Shown here piece after piece: positions 5,765 through 14,715 of a stretch of DNA of 64,000 nucleotides (positions within the stretch are counted from its first letter, which is position 1; each line of letters starts with the position of its first letter). The DNA is from Halovenus aranensis (GTDB taxonomy: Archaea; Halobacteriota; Halobacteria; Halobacteriales; Haloarculaceae). The stretch spans positions 1 to 64,000 of the forward strand of contig NZ_FNFC01000008.1 in NCBI RefSeq assembly GCF_900100385.1, written 5' to 3'. A program made the translations under genes and the position numbers. The notes under the pieces are model-generated. The model was not told the origin of the DNA. It made no database searches and worked only from the letters and a program-made list of their open reading frames with translations.

Positions 5765-7684
5765 TCAGATAAATCTGAACGTCTCCAAGTTCTTCGGCGC
5801 GAAGGTCCGCATGTTGAACTCGTGGTACAGCGCCGAGGAGAGGTCCTGTGTCGAGCGCTCGTCGCCGTGGACACAGAGAACCTTCTCGGGGCGGGGGTTC
5901 ATCGTGCGCACGAAATTCTCCAAGCCCTGCCGGTCGGCGTGGCCCGAGAAGCCGTCGACGGTCTCGACATCCATATCGAGCGTCAGCGAGCTTCCACGGC
6001 CACCTCGACCGCCGATTGGGACCTCCCGTCGACCGTTCTGGATACGGCTCCCGAGCGTGCCTTCGGCCTGGTAGCCGACGAAGACGAGCGTCGAGTCCGC
6101 TTCGGAGCCGAGGTGTTCGAGCCAAGACATGATGGGTCCGCCTTCCATCATCCCCGAGGTCGAGAGGACGATACAGGGGCCGTCGTCGGCGACCTCCTGG
6201 CGCTCGTCTTCGCCGCCGTCGATGTGGTTGAACTGCTCGGCGAGGAACGGATTCGAATCGTCGTGGAAGATGCGTTCCCGGAGGTCGTCACGCAAGTACT
6301 CGGGATAGGTGGTGTGAATCGCCGTCGCCTCCCAGATCATGCCGTCGAGATGGACCGGGACCGTCGGGAGTTCGCCCTCGCGCATGGCCTCTTCGAGGAC
6401 GAGCATGATCTCCTGGGACCGCCCCACCGCGAAGGCGGGAATCACTACTTTCCCGTCGCGCTCGAGGGTGTTCTTGATGACGTGTTTCAGCTTCCGCTCG
6501 GAGTCTTCCTGGTCTGTCTGGTAGTCGTTGCGGCCGCCGTAGGTCGACTCTAGGACGAGCGTCTCGACTCGTGGGAAGTCGTTGACCGCACCGTTGAACA
6601 GCCGGGTGTCGTCGTAGTGGATGTCCCCCGAGAACGCGACGTTGTAGAGACCGTCGCCGATGTGGAAATGCGAGACCGAGGAGCCGAGAATGTGGCCGGC
6701 GTTGTGGAACGTGAGCTTGATATCGGGTGCAATGTCGGTCACGTCCCCGTATTCGAGTGGGATAGTGTGTTTGATTGCCTCCCGGACCATCTCGGATTCG
6801 TAGGGCGGCGCACGCCCCTCTTTGGCAGCGACATCGAGGTAGTCGAGCGTCAGCAGCCCCATCAGGTCCCGCGTCGGCTCGGTCGTGTAAATCGGGCCGT
6901 CGTAGCCGTATTTAAACAAGAGTGGAATGAGCGCCGAGTGGTCGAGGTGGGCGTGTGTCAGGACGACCGCATCGAGCGAGTTCGCACCAGAGCCAAGCGC
7001 CTCGGGGACCTGGAGGTAGGGGACCTCGTCTTCGGAGCCGGGCTTGTCACCACAGTCGATGAGAACGCGGGTTTCGGGCGTCGAGAGGATGAAAGATGCC
7101 CGTCCGACCTCGCGACAGCAGCCGAGCGTGGTGATACGGACCCACTGGTCGTCGGACATCTCCTCGCGGTGAATCTGTCTCCCGATGCGTTCGAGAATAT
7201 CCCGGCGCTCGTTTCGTTCCTGCTTGAGGAAGTTGCGGACGTTCTTGACCGTCGAGGATTCGATTGGCGGCGTTCGGACGACCTCCGGTGTCCAGCCAGT
7301 CTCCTGTGTAATCTCGCGCAGCGTCGTTCCGTGGCGGCCGATAACCATTCCCGGCTTCTCGGCTTCGATAACGACCTCGCCCGTGTCGATGTGGAAGTCG
7401 AGGTCAGTCACGCCGGCTTCGTCGGGGATAACATCGAGGACCTGGTCGCGTGCCTCCTCGGCTCGCGACAGCGAAGCAGGGTCAGGGCGGACAGTAATAC
7501 GCTTGCGGAGTTGTGAGGCGAGTTGCCGCACGAGGTCGCCGTCACTCGCAAACCGCTTGGGGTCTCGCGTGTAGATGACCAGCTCCGGTCCTTCGTAGCG
7601 GACCTCGGTGATGGTGATATCGTTCGGTACCTCGTCTTCTATCGTCGTCTGTAACTCTTCGAGTTGGTTTTCTACCGTGCTCAT
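5765..7684 (-). CDS. aCPSF1, archaeal KH-domain beta-CASP ribonuclease
   Basis: This 639-residue protein is full length for the family. N-terminal KH domains (about 1-150; KPGMVIGRHGTTLREI) precede a metallo-beta-lactamase core (about 180 on; THAHLDHS, zinc ligands; FHNAGHILGSS; FSGDIHYDD) with a beta-CASP insertion (ESTYGGR, VGRSQE) and C-terminal GFSGHADRQGL and CVHGD. The family cleaves RNA 3' ends and drives transcription termination at U-tracts in archaea. Start ATG at 7684 begins MSTVENQLEEL. It is a housekeeping gene with a 194-base upstream region containing an AT-rich promoter-like patch. Confidence 0.95.
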   Translation of the reverse strand: MSTVENQLEELQTTIEDEVPNDITITEVRYEGPELVIYTRDPKRFASDGDLVRQLASQLRKRITVRPDPASLSRAEEARDQVLDVIPDEAGVTDLDFHIDTGEVVIEAEKPGMVIGRHGTTLREITQETGWTPEVVRTPPIESSTVKNVRNFLKQERNERRDILERIGRQIHREEMSDDQWVRITTLGCCREVGRASFILSTPETRVLIDCGDKPGSEDEVPYLQVPEALGSGANSLDAVVLTHAHLDHSALIPLLFKYGYDGPIYTTEPTRDLMGLLTLDYLDVAAKEGRAPPYESEMVREAIKHTIPLEYGDVTDIAPDIKLTFHNAGHILGSSVSHFHIGDGLYNVAFSGDIHYDDTRLFNGAVNDFPRVETLVLESTYGGRNDYQTDQEDSERKLKHVIKNTLERDGKVVIPAFAVGRSQEIMLVLEEAMREGELPTVPVHLDGMIWEATAIHTTYPEYLRDDLRERIFHDDSNPFLAEQFNHIDGGEDERQEVADDGPCIVLSTSGMMEGGPIMSWLEHLGSEADSTLVFVGYQAEGTLGSRIQNGRREVPIGGRGGRGSSLTLDMDVETVDGFSGHADRQGLENFVRTMNPRPEKVLCVHGDERSTQDLSSALYHEFNMRTFAPKNLETFRFI

Positions 7685-7706
7685 AGCTCAGAAATGCCTG
7701 CTAGCC

Positions 7707-7720
7707 GGTGCAGTTGCACC
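7707..7720. promoter_or_regulatory. inverted repeat upstream of aCPSF1
   Basis: GGTGCA-GT-TGCACC is a perfect 6-base inverted repeat about 23 bases upstream of the aCPSF1 start. A TTTTAAAA patch at 7837-7844 could be a distal TATA element, which would give a leader of about 120 bases containing the repeat. An operator or RNA hairpin role is possible. It may be chance in so short a site. Confidence 0.25.
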
Positions 7721-7878
7721 ACGTTGTTGGATTCAGTAGGTGGACGAATCATCGTGAACGGTCACTTCACATGTAACAGCTGTATCCGGACGAACTGCCC
7801 GGAAAACCGCTCTTACTTGGCTCTAAACACTCATAGTTTTAAAACCTTCGCAAGTACGTTCGAACCGACCTATCGCAC

Positions 7879-9033
7879 TCAGAGAGTGTGCGCTTCGGTG
7901 TTCGACTGGAGGGTCTGCAAGAACGACTCGTAGTCGGTGCCGCCCGTACCCGCCGAGTCACCGGTCATCCGTCTGATGTACGCCATCGTCTGCCCGAAGT
8001 GAACGGTCCTGAACTCGGCAACTGCCTCGACACAGTCGTTGTACGCCGCCTGTATCTCTCCCTCGGCCTGTGTCACATACGGCCGAACCTCGGGCCCGCG
8101 TTCGAAACTGTCGACGACCGCGAGATGCTCATCGGGCATATAGGTCCGAAGCGCGTCCAGATGACTTGTCAGGCCGGTCGCGCCGTGGTCGATGCCGAGT
8201 GCTGCATCAACCGACGGGAGGACGAGACTCTGTGCGCCCGACCCTCCCCGGTGGTGTTGTGGCTCCCCGTCAAGTTCGTCGACACCCTCGTAGACGATGC
8301 CGTCGAAGCCGTCGTAGTACGGCCGGAACTCCCGAGCGAACGTCTCGGGGTCGTTGTGTTCGTGCATCCGGTTCATGATGCCGGTCTGGCGTGTCACTGA
8401 CTCGTGTATCGTCTCTAAGGCATCTAGAACAACTGCCCTCTCGTCGTTTCGAACTCCTTCGTGGAGACGGCGACAGGCCGCCAGCCCCGGTCCAGCGGCC
8501 GCCTCGATTGCGATGTGGACGGTGACAAACCACCGCTCGTCACGATGAGTGGTAAAGTCGACGAGGGTGTCCAGGTTCGTCAACTCGAGTCCGTCCGCCT
8601 CTGTCTCGCGCCTGAAGTTGTGTAGACAGAGCACGTCGTAGGCGAGCATCGGCTCACGGTCCAGGCGTTGTGAGCACTCATACAGCGGCACCGCCACACC
8701 CGTCGGGATGTGGTCTACCGGGTCGTTTCCGATGTCGTGGACGTACGCGCTCGCGAGGAAACCAGAGACCAGACAGAGCCGCCTACACTCCCGCGGGCTC
8801 AACGACTGAACCACACCGTCTGGGGCCGACAACGCGGCCACTGCAGGCCTGAGTTCACTGCCGTCCAGTAGCGCGGGTAACTCCCGCGCCAGTTCGTCCA
8901 TCTGGTTCAGGTACGCGCTCACCTCGGGGTTGTGCTCGGCCGTATCGAAAGACTCCAACGGGTCCGTCTCGGGCAGGAATCCCTGCCCCCCAGAGACGAC
9001 CGCGTCGCCAGAGTTGCTCCTCTGTGAGTTCAT
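7879..9033 (-). CDS. indoleamine 2,3-dioxygenase family protein
   Basis: This 384-residue protein matches the eukaryotic/bacterial IDO family along its length: EIAAAS-like helix IAIEAAAGP, MNRMHEHNDPETFAREFRPYY, GGSGAQSL, LRTYMPDEH, EAVAEFRTVHFGQ (the His is the expected haem ligand) and the C-terminal GTGGTDYESFLQTLQSNTE. It opens the indole ring of L-tryptophan to N-formylkynurenine with haem and O2. By hand alignment, human IDO1 F226 and R231 are kept, F227 is Ala, and S167 appears to be His. Start ATG 9033 was chosen over 9072 (hydrophobic extension). It is divergent from kynureninase. Confidence 0.88.
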   Translation of the reverse strand: MNSQRSNSGDAVVSGGQGFLPETDPLESFDTAEHNPEVSAYLNQMDELARELPALLDGSELRPAVAALSAPDGVVQSLSPRECRRLCLVSGFLASAYVHDIGNDPVDHIPTGVAVPLYECSQRLDREPMLAYDVLCLHNFRRETEADGLELTNLDTLVDFTTHRDERWFVTVHIAIEAAAGPGLAACRRLHEGVRNDERAVVLDALETIHESVTRQTGIMNRMHEHNDPETFAREFRPYYDGFDGIVYEGVDELDGEPQHHRGGSGAQSLVLPSVDAALGIDHGATGLTSHLDALRTYMPDEHLAVVDSFERGPEVRPYVTQAEGEIQAAYNDCVEAVAEFRTVHFGQTMAYIRRMTGDSAGTGGTDYESFLQTLQSNTEAHTL

Positions 9034-9176
9034 TACCCTTGGTTTAACCGCGACCACTATGAAAGTAATCATAAATCTTACATTAGTCTGTACAACAGTG
9101 AGCAGACGTGGCGACTATCGGATGAGAGTGGGAGATACGGGCCAGCCTGTGTCTCTCCAGAGCCGGTAATTTCCTG

Positions 9177-9200
9177 TACCCCCAGAGAGAACAGGGGGTA
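9177..9200. promoter_or_regulatory. inverted repeat touching the kynureninase start codon
   Basis: TACCCCC (9177-9183) and GGGGGTA (9194-9200) are perfect 7-base arms separated by 10 bases; the last A is the A of the kynU ATG. An alternative pairing, CCTGT/ACAGG, overlaps it. In RNA it would form a hairpin hiding the start; in DNA it is a plausible repressor site. Which one applies is not decided by the sequence. Confidence 0.4.
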
Positions 9201-10504
9201 TGGACGACGGTACATCTGCAGACGAGACAGTCCGAGACCGTGGCGTTGAGCAAGCGCGCCGTCGGGACGACAAAGACCAGTTGCGTGAGTTCGCCGCCCG
9301 CTTTGAGACACCGGACGACCTCTATCTGGACGGGAACTCGCTTGGACCGATTTCCGACAGCGCCGAACAGCGACTAGACGAGGCGGTCGAGCAGTGGCGA
9401 GAGTTCGGCATCAAGGGATGGTCAAGCGCCGAACCGCCGTGGTTTTGGTACGGCGAGCGGCTGGGCGAACAGCTTGCGCCGCTGCTGGGAGCTAGTCCCG
9501 AGGAGTGTGTCGCGACGGGGACGACGACGACAAATATCCACACCCTTATTGGCACGTTCCTCGACAAGCTCGACGACAGGACGGGAATTCTCGTCAACGA
9601 GCTCGACTTTCCGACCGACCACTACGCGATTCGCGCCCAACTCCGACAGCGCGGGCTGGACCCCGACGAGAACCTGCACCTTGTCGAAAGCCGCGACGGC
9701 CGGACCATCGAGACAGAGGACGTCGTCGCTGCGATGGACGAACACGAGGTCGGTATCGTGTTCATGCCCTCTGTACTCTACCGGAGCGGCCAGCTGTTCG
9801 ATATCGAGACGATCACCCGTGAGGCCCACGAGCGCGACATCTACGCCGGGTTCGACCTCGCGCACTCGGTCGGTGTCGTTTCACATCAGCTCGCGACCCA
9901 CGATGTCGACTTCGCCGTCTGGTGTAGCTACAAGTATCTCAACGGCGGCCCCGGCGCTGTCGGCGGGCTCTACGTGAACGAACGCCACTTCGGCACTACC
10001 CCTGCCCTGGCGGGCTGGTGGGGCCACGAGAAAGAGACCCAGTTCGATATGGACCTCGAATTTACCCCGGCCGAGTCGGCCGGTGCCTGGCAGATTAGCG
10101 CGGTTCCGTTGTTCAGTTCGGCACCGCTTTTGGGTGCGCTAGAGCTTCATCACGAGGCCGGTATCGACGCTATCAGGGAGAAGTCGGTCGATTTGACCTC
10201 GTATCTGATTTCGCTGGTCGACGAGGAACTGTCGGCGTACGGATGCGAGGTCGGGACGCCGCGAGACCCGGACCGGCGCGGCGGTCACGTCGCTATCGAA
10301 CACCCAGATGCCTACCGCATCAGCCAGGCTCTCAGAGACCGCGGTGCAGTCGTCGACTTCCGCCAGCCAGACGTGATTCGTGTCTGCCCCTCACCGCTGT
10401 ATGTCGGCTTCGAGGAAGTCTGGGAGTTCAGCCAGCTAACGGCCGACATAATCGAGGACGACATTTACCAGTCCTACGACGCCGACCCCTCGGGCGTCAC
10501 GTGA
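9200..10504 (+). CDS. kynU: kynureninase
   Basis: This 434-residue PLP-dependent fold-type I enzyme has YLDGNSLGP near residue 40, ATGTTTTNIHTLIGTF for the phosphate-binding part, NELDFPTDHYA, GFDLAHSVG (the Asp that pairs with the PLP ring nitrogen), and SYKYLNGGPG with the Schiff-base lysine near 240. It also has LAGWWGHE, conserved in kynureninases. It hydrolyses kynurenine to anthranilate and alanine. Next to the IDO homologue it completes a tryptophan-degrading step pair; a formamidase is not visible nearby. Confidence 0.93.
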   Translation: MDDGTSADETVRDRGVEQARRRDDKDQLREFAARFETPDDLYLDGNSLGPISDSAEQRLDEAVEQWREFGIKGWSSAEPPWFWYGERLGEQLAPLLGASPEECVATGTTTTNIHTLIGTFLDKLDDRTGILVNELDFPTDHYAIRAQLRQRGLDPDENLHLVESRDGRTIETEDVVAAMDEHEVGIVFMPSVLYRSGQLFDIETITREAHERDIYAGFDLAHSVGVVSHQLATHDVDFAVWCSYKYLNGGPGAVGGLYVNERHFGTTPALAGWWGHEKETQFDMDLEFTPAESAGAWQISAVPLFSSAPLLGALELHHEAGIDAIREKSVDLTSYLISLVDEELSAYGCEVGTPRDPDRRGGHVAIEHPDAYRISQALRDRGAVVDFRQPDVIRVCPSPLYVGFEEVWEFSQLTADIIEDDIYQSYDADPSGVT

Positions 10505-10544
10505 CCGACGGAAGATTCTCGGTTCTGGCACCGGTTGGTACGGT

Positions 10545-11021
10545 ATGCATCTGACACCTGAGGCGGTCGCCCACGAGTACGAGTGGGTGGCCGGCCGAGT
10601 TAACCGGATTGTTCCGCTCGTCAACGAGGTTCGTTCAGACCTGGGCGACTGCTTTGGAACGACGGTCGACACAATCACACACACACAGTACCACGACGCA
10701 GTTGACGAGGTGTTCGCCGACGGGGACCGTGCAGTAAACGTCGCTGCCCTGGTGCGGTTGCTCCGCGACCTCGATGTCGAGGGCGACTACCCCGGATTCA
10801 TCGTCGACGAACTACTCGGACGAGAGCTCGCGGGGATGATTGCGGGCACCCAGCCGTTTCGACTGCTGGGCGAAGCCACCTTCCACTACGCAGATGTTCA
10901 CGTTCACGCGGGCGAGCGGGCGGGCACCGACGACCTCGATGCGGCGCTCGCGGCGGGGTTTCAGACACGTCTGCCCGGCTGGGACTGGACCGAAAGCGAG
11001 AGCCCGTTCCGGGTCGCCTGA
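10545..11021 (+). CDS. conserved haloarchaeal protein downstream of kynU
   Basis: This 158-residue protein from ATG 10545 starts 40 bases after kynU on the same strand. It is mostly alpha-helical (LTPEAVAHEYEWVAGRVNRIV; shown in part: EAVAHEYEWVAGRVNRIV), with a later GRELAGMIAGTQPFRLLGEA and a His cluster FHYADVHVHAGE that could bind metal. I do not recognise the family. Co-transcription with kynU is plausible but there is no overlap to prove it. Confidence 0.7.
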   Translation: MHLTPEAVAHEYEWVAGRVNRIVPLVNEVRSDLGDCFGTTVDTITHTQYHDAVDEVFADGDRAVNVAALVRLLRDLDVEGDYPGFIVDELLGRELAGMIAGTQPFRLLGEATFHYADVHVHAGERAGTDDLDAALAAGFQTRLPGWDWTESESPFRVA

Positions 11022-11096
11022 TACTGAGTTGTTCCCGGACTGACTAATCAGTCACTTTCAGAACATTCAGTACCCCCGAGCCAAATCTCGGTAGTA

Positions 11097-12749
11097 GTGA
11101 CCGACGAGTCCCCGACAGACTCTCCCTGTACCTCCACAGACGATTCGTCTGACCAGAACGGTCGGCTGGTGGCCGACGGCGGCGGGACAGACGACCCCAG
11201 CAGTGCGTCCGAGCAGGGCGATAGCGACGGTGACGGCCCACGAGAGTCGATAACCGAGGGAAGCCTGGTTCGCCCACTGTTTCACCTTGCCTGGCCGATT
11301 GTGACTATTCAACTCCTCCAGGTCACCTACAACATCGCGGACACCCTCTACCTGGGGCGTCTCTCTTCGGAGGCGGTCGGAGCGCTCAGCCTGGCGTTTC
11401 CGCTAATTTTCCTCATGATTGCGGTCGCCGGCGGGTTCACGACGGCTGGCGCTATTCTGGTCGCACAGTACACCGGAGCCGAGGGAGAGACATCCGCGGG
11501 CAAGGTCGTCGGCCAGACAGTCTCAGTGGTCAGCGTCCTCTCGGTCGTCATCGGTGCCGTAGGCTACCTCTATACGCGACCTGCCCTCAAACTGCTTCCC
11601 AGTGACCCAGATACGTCGGCCCAGGTCATTCCGCTCGCGGCCGATTACATGGAAGTCATCTTCATCGGGATTCCGATGATGTTTGGCTTCTTCGTGTTCT
11701 CGGCGCTGATGCGCGGGTACGGCGACACGAAGACGCCGATGTACATCATGGTGGTCTCGGTCGTCGGAAATATCGCGCTGGACCCGTTTTTCATCTTCGG
11801 GTTCGAGAACAACCCCCTGCTGGGCGCAGTCAACGCGACCGGCGTCGAATCGACGCTTTTGTCTGCCACCGGCTTCACCGGTTGGGGTATCGAGGGGGCG
11901 GCGGCCGCGACAATTCTCTCGCGAGCGGTTGCCACTGTCATCGGGATGTACCTGCTCTTCGGGACAGACATCGGCCCCGACGTGTCTGTCTCGGACCTCG
12001 CGCCCGATTTCGGATTCATCGAGGACATCGTTCGGCTGGGGCTGCCCAGCATGGTCGAGCAGTCGATGAGTGCGCTCGCACTAATTGCACTGACTGGCAT
12101 CGTCGTCACCTTCGCCCCGGCGGTCGTGACCGCATACGGCCTGGGCAACCGCATCATTTCGCTTGTCTTTCTGCCTGCGATGGGGCTGGGACGGGCAATC
12201 GACACGATGGTCGGCCAGAATCTCGGCGCTGACAGGGAGCAACGAGCCGCAAAGTCGGTCTACCTCGCCGCCGCGACAGCAGCGGGTGTGATGTTGACCG
12301 TGGCCGTGGTGAGTGTCGTCTTTACCAAGCCGATTGTGAGCGTCTTCCTCGGTGACGTCGAGCGCGCGGCGGAAGTCATCTCTTTCGGCGTCGACTACCT
12401 GCGGATTCGCTCGGTCGAGTTTGCCTTCATCGGTATCACGCAGGTGCTTCTGGGCGCGTTCCGTGGGGCCGGGAACACCAAGACGGCAATGGTCATCTCG
12501 ATTTGCACTCTCTGGGTTGGCCGTGTCGGGACAGTCTCGCTGCTCGTGTTCGGCCTCGGATGGGGCGCGACCGGCGTCTGGGTCGGGATGGCAGCCGGCA
12601 ACACCTTCGGGGCCGCCGTCGCAGTGCCGTGGTTCCTCCGTGGCACCTGGAAAGAGAAGTACATCGACGACGAGGAGACAGCCCCGACAGAGCCCACAGC
12701 ACCGAGCGCCGTCTCCGGAGACGGCCCATCGGAACCGGTCGAAGACTGA
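11097..12749 (+). CDS. MATE-family efflux transporter
   Basis: This 550-residue protein starts from GTG 11097. A disordered acidic N-terminus (about 60 residues) precedes twelve predicted membrane segments in two MatE repeats: LFHLAWPIVTIQLLQVTYNI with ADTLYLGRLSSEAVGALSLAF, and the second repeat opening LGLPSMVEQSMSALALIAL. The motif GRAIDTMVGQNLGA is typical. It exports organic cations or drugs by H+ or Na+ antiport in the cytoplasmic membrane. A short hairpin CCGAG/CTCGG lies just upstream (about 11078-11093). The C-terminal tail is acidic and Pro/Glu-rich. Confidence 0.92.
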   Translation: MTDESPTDSPCTSTDDSSDQNGRLVADGGGTDDPSSASEQGDSDGDGPRESITEGSLVRPLFHLAWPIVTIQLLQVTYNIADTLYLGRLSSEAVGALSLAFPLIFLMIAVAGGFTTAGAILVAQYTGAEGETSAGKVVGQTVSVVSVLSVVIGAVGYLYTRPALKLLPSDPDTSAQVIPLAADYMEVIFIGIPMMFGFFVFSALMRGYGDTKTPMYIMVVSVVGNIALDPFFIFGFENNPLLGAVNATGVESTLLSATGFTGWGIEGAAAATILSRAVATVIGMYLLFGTDIGPDVSVSDLAPDFGFIEDIVRLGLPSMVEQSMSALALIALTGIVVTFAPAVVTAYGLGNRIISLVFLPAMGLGRAIDTMVGQNLGADREQRAAKSVYLAAATAAGVMLTVAVVSVVFTKPIVSVFLGDVERAAEVISFGVDYLRIRSVEFAFIGITQVLLGAFRGAGNTKTAMVISICTLWVGRVGTVSLLVFGLGWGATGVWVGMAAGNTFGAAVAVPWFLRGTWKEKYIDDEETAPTEPTAPSAVSGDGPSEPVED

Positions 12750-12793
12750 GCACCAGACCGAGAGAATCAAAGCCTGGCGACCGAACCGTCGCT

Positions 12794-12982
12794 ATGGCCA
12801 AGACACAGCCGGACGACAGTGAAGCCTTCGCACACCTCCGGCAACTGGACCACTGGACGTTTCTGGTCGCCTTTGGGCTCGTGACTGTGAACGTCTTCCT
12901 GAATTCACGAGCCGTGAGTGCGGTCGCCGCGGCGCTGCTTGCGGTTGCATTCTGTTATGACCTCTGGGAGTTCTACCGTTAG
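12794..12982 (+). CDS. two-span small membrane protein
   Basis: This 62-residue protein from ATG 12794 (MAKTQPDDSEAF) has hydrophobic segments WTFLVAFGLVTVNVFLN and VSAVAAALLAVAFCYDLW. It is 44 bases downstream of the MATE gene. No catalytic motif is seen. It is likely a haloarchaea-specific membrane protein; function unknown. Confidence 0.65.
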   Translation: MAKTQPDDSEAFAHLRQLDHWTFLVAFGLVTVNVFLNSRAVSAVAAALLAVAFCYDLWEFYR

Positions 12983-13023
12983 ACCGGAGAAGCGCTTTTG
13001 AATACGTGGCACGAAACTCCCCC

Positions 13024-13239
13024 GTGAACGCAATCGACCTGCGGGGATGCGAGAGCTGTGCCGACGTGGTCCAGCAGTATCCGCTGTTCGCCGGCGTTGT
13101 CAGCGTCGTGATAGGCGGCGGAACTTACGCCGGTCTCTCCGCGGTGATGTACGGGCGAATCAACCCGGTCGAGGTCGGTCTGTTCGCCGTTATTTTCAGT
13201 GTCTGTTACGTCGGTGTGCGATACGGTCTCTCCACGTAG
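13024..13239 (+). CDS. small membrane protein with N-terminal CxxC
   Basis: This is 71 residues from GTG 13024 (MNAIDLRGCESCADVVQQY). GTG 13006 is an alternative, but a TATA-like element near 12992 would make 13024 the leaderless start. CESC near residues 9-12 could bind metal or form a disulphide. Two hydrophobic segments follow (FAGVVSVVIGGGTYAGLSAV and VGLFAVIFSVCYVGV). It ends one base before the convergent hydrolase gene. Confidence 0.6.
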   Translation: MNAIDLRGCESCADVVQQYPLFAGVVSVVIGGGTYAGLSAVMYGRINPVEVGLFAVIFSVCYVGVRYGLST

Positions 13240-14526
13240 CTACACCCGAAGCCGCTCGAACGTCTCTATCGCTTTCGGCCAGTACTCTCGTTCTGCCCGT
13301 GCGTATCCAGTCTGCGAGCCGCCCATCACGAACTGCTTCGTTTGCGTGCGGTTCGCCGTCGGCATGTAGGGGTGGGTAATCGCATGACCCGCGTCCTCGT
13401 AGACCAGGTGTTCGTAGACACAACCGTGGCGGTCCAGGCGGTCTGCCGCGATGCCCTGCAGCGTTACCGAATCCCACATGCTGTCGTCGCCACCGGAGAC
13501 GAGCAACACCTCGCCGTCGATTGATTCGACTCTGATTGTGGCTCGGTCGATGTCGGCCTGGCTTGCCTCGCGGTACGACGCACTGTATGCCGGTTCGAGT
13601 TCCATCGGCGGTGTCTCATCCCAGACAGACCGGTCGTCGGCGTACGGGACATACGGTACGGCCTCCTCGGCCGACCACGAGGAACGCTTCGCTGTTTGCC
13701 CCTGCGAGAATCCCTGCCAGACGACGCCGCTCCCGTTGACCGAGACGACCGGGCCGACGGTATCGAGGCGTGCGCCCGCGAGAAGCGCGTACTCACCGCC
13801 CTTCGAGGCACCCCAGACGCCGACGCGCGACCCCTCGACGCGAGGGTCATCGAGCAACCAATTAGCCCCTGCCTCAGCAAACGCGAGTGGCACGTCGACG
13901 AGTTCATGAGGCAGTATCTCGTGACGGCCACGCCAGTCGAAGTAATGGAGCGCCAGCACCACGAACCCGTGTGAGGCGAGCAATCGCGCGGTAGCATGGG
14001 CAGGCTGACCGTCGGACCCATGCAGTGCAATGACCGCCGGATTCTGGCCCTCACCCGGCGGGTAGTAGACCGTCCCGACGAACTCGTCGCTGTCGACCTC
14101 GCGTGTGCTACCCCCACTATCACCGAACTTTCGGCGGACGGTCGTCGACCCGAGCTTCGTGCCGTCGGCGTCGACGGTGACCGTTATCTCCTCACCGTCG
14201 CCTCTCGGCGGTGCGTAGCGTGCCTGGTCGTCTGAGGGGGTTGCCTGCTGTAATAACGCGGCGACTCCTCTGGCGTTGCCGCTTCCCGAAATGGGGCCGT
14301 CGCCGAGGCTGAGCGTGCCGTCAGCCACCGGATACGAGTCGGTCGCTGTCCACTCGGTCCCGTCTGCGTCGACGAGGGAAGCAGTGATGTTGACAGCCGA
14401 GACCGGAGTATTCTCGATTTCGAGTCGGAACGGACTGTCGACTGTAACTGTCGCCGGGTGAGAGAACTCCATCGTCGCTGCCGAGACCTCACGTGTGTCT
14501 GTCGCGTCGTTTTGAGGGTCTGCCAT
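13240..14526 (-). CDS. BAAT/acyl-CoA thioesterase-family alpha/beta hydrolase
   Basis: This 428-residue protein has an N-terminal immunoglobulin-like BAAT domain (about 20-150; PATVTVDSPFRLEIENTPVS) and a C-terminal alpha/beta hydrolase domain. The latter has PAVIALHGSDG, the nucleophile elbow GVWGASKGGEYAL (Ser), the acid in GGDDSMWDS and the His in EDAGHAITHPY. Family members hydrolyse or transfer acyl groups from CoA thioesters; animal enzymes use Cys, here the nucleophile is Ser. Substrate unknown. The start is MADPQ at 14526; an ATG two codons upstream is possible. Confidence 0.82.
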   Translation of the reverse strand: MADPQNDATDTREVSAATMEFSHPATVTVDSPFRLEIENTPVSAVNITASLVDADGTEWTATDSYPVADGTLSLGDGPISGSGNARGVAALLQQATPSDDQARYAPPRGDGEEITVTVDADGTKLGSTTVRRKFGDSGGSTREVDSDEFVGTVYYPPGEGQNPAVIALHGSDGQPAHATARLLASHGFVVLALHYFDWRGRHEILPHELVDVPLAFAEAGANWLLDDPRVEGSRVGVWGASKGGEYALLAGARLDTVGPVVSVNGSGVVWQGFSQGQTAKRSSWSAEEAVPYVPYADDRSVWDETPPMELEPAYSASYREASQADIDRATIRVESIDGEVLLVSGGDDSMWDSVTLQGIAADRLDRHGCVYEHLVYEDAGHAITHPYMPTANRTQTKQFVMGGSQTGYARAEREYWPKAIETFERLRV

Positions 14527-14715
14527 ACGCACGACGACGTTACGCCTGTCCGGAGATAAGTGTATGGAGAATTATATTTTGGTACGCGACGCTAGAGAAG
14601 ATTGTTTTGGTATGGAAGCACACATATCAGTCGATGTGACGTGAGCGACAGCAGGTTGCAGGACCGAAACGGCCGCGAGCGATAGGCCAATGTGTGTCCA
14701 CAGCGTGCTTTCGAT

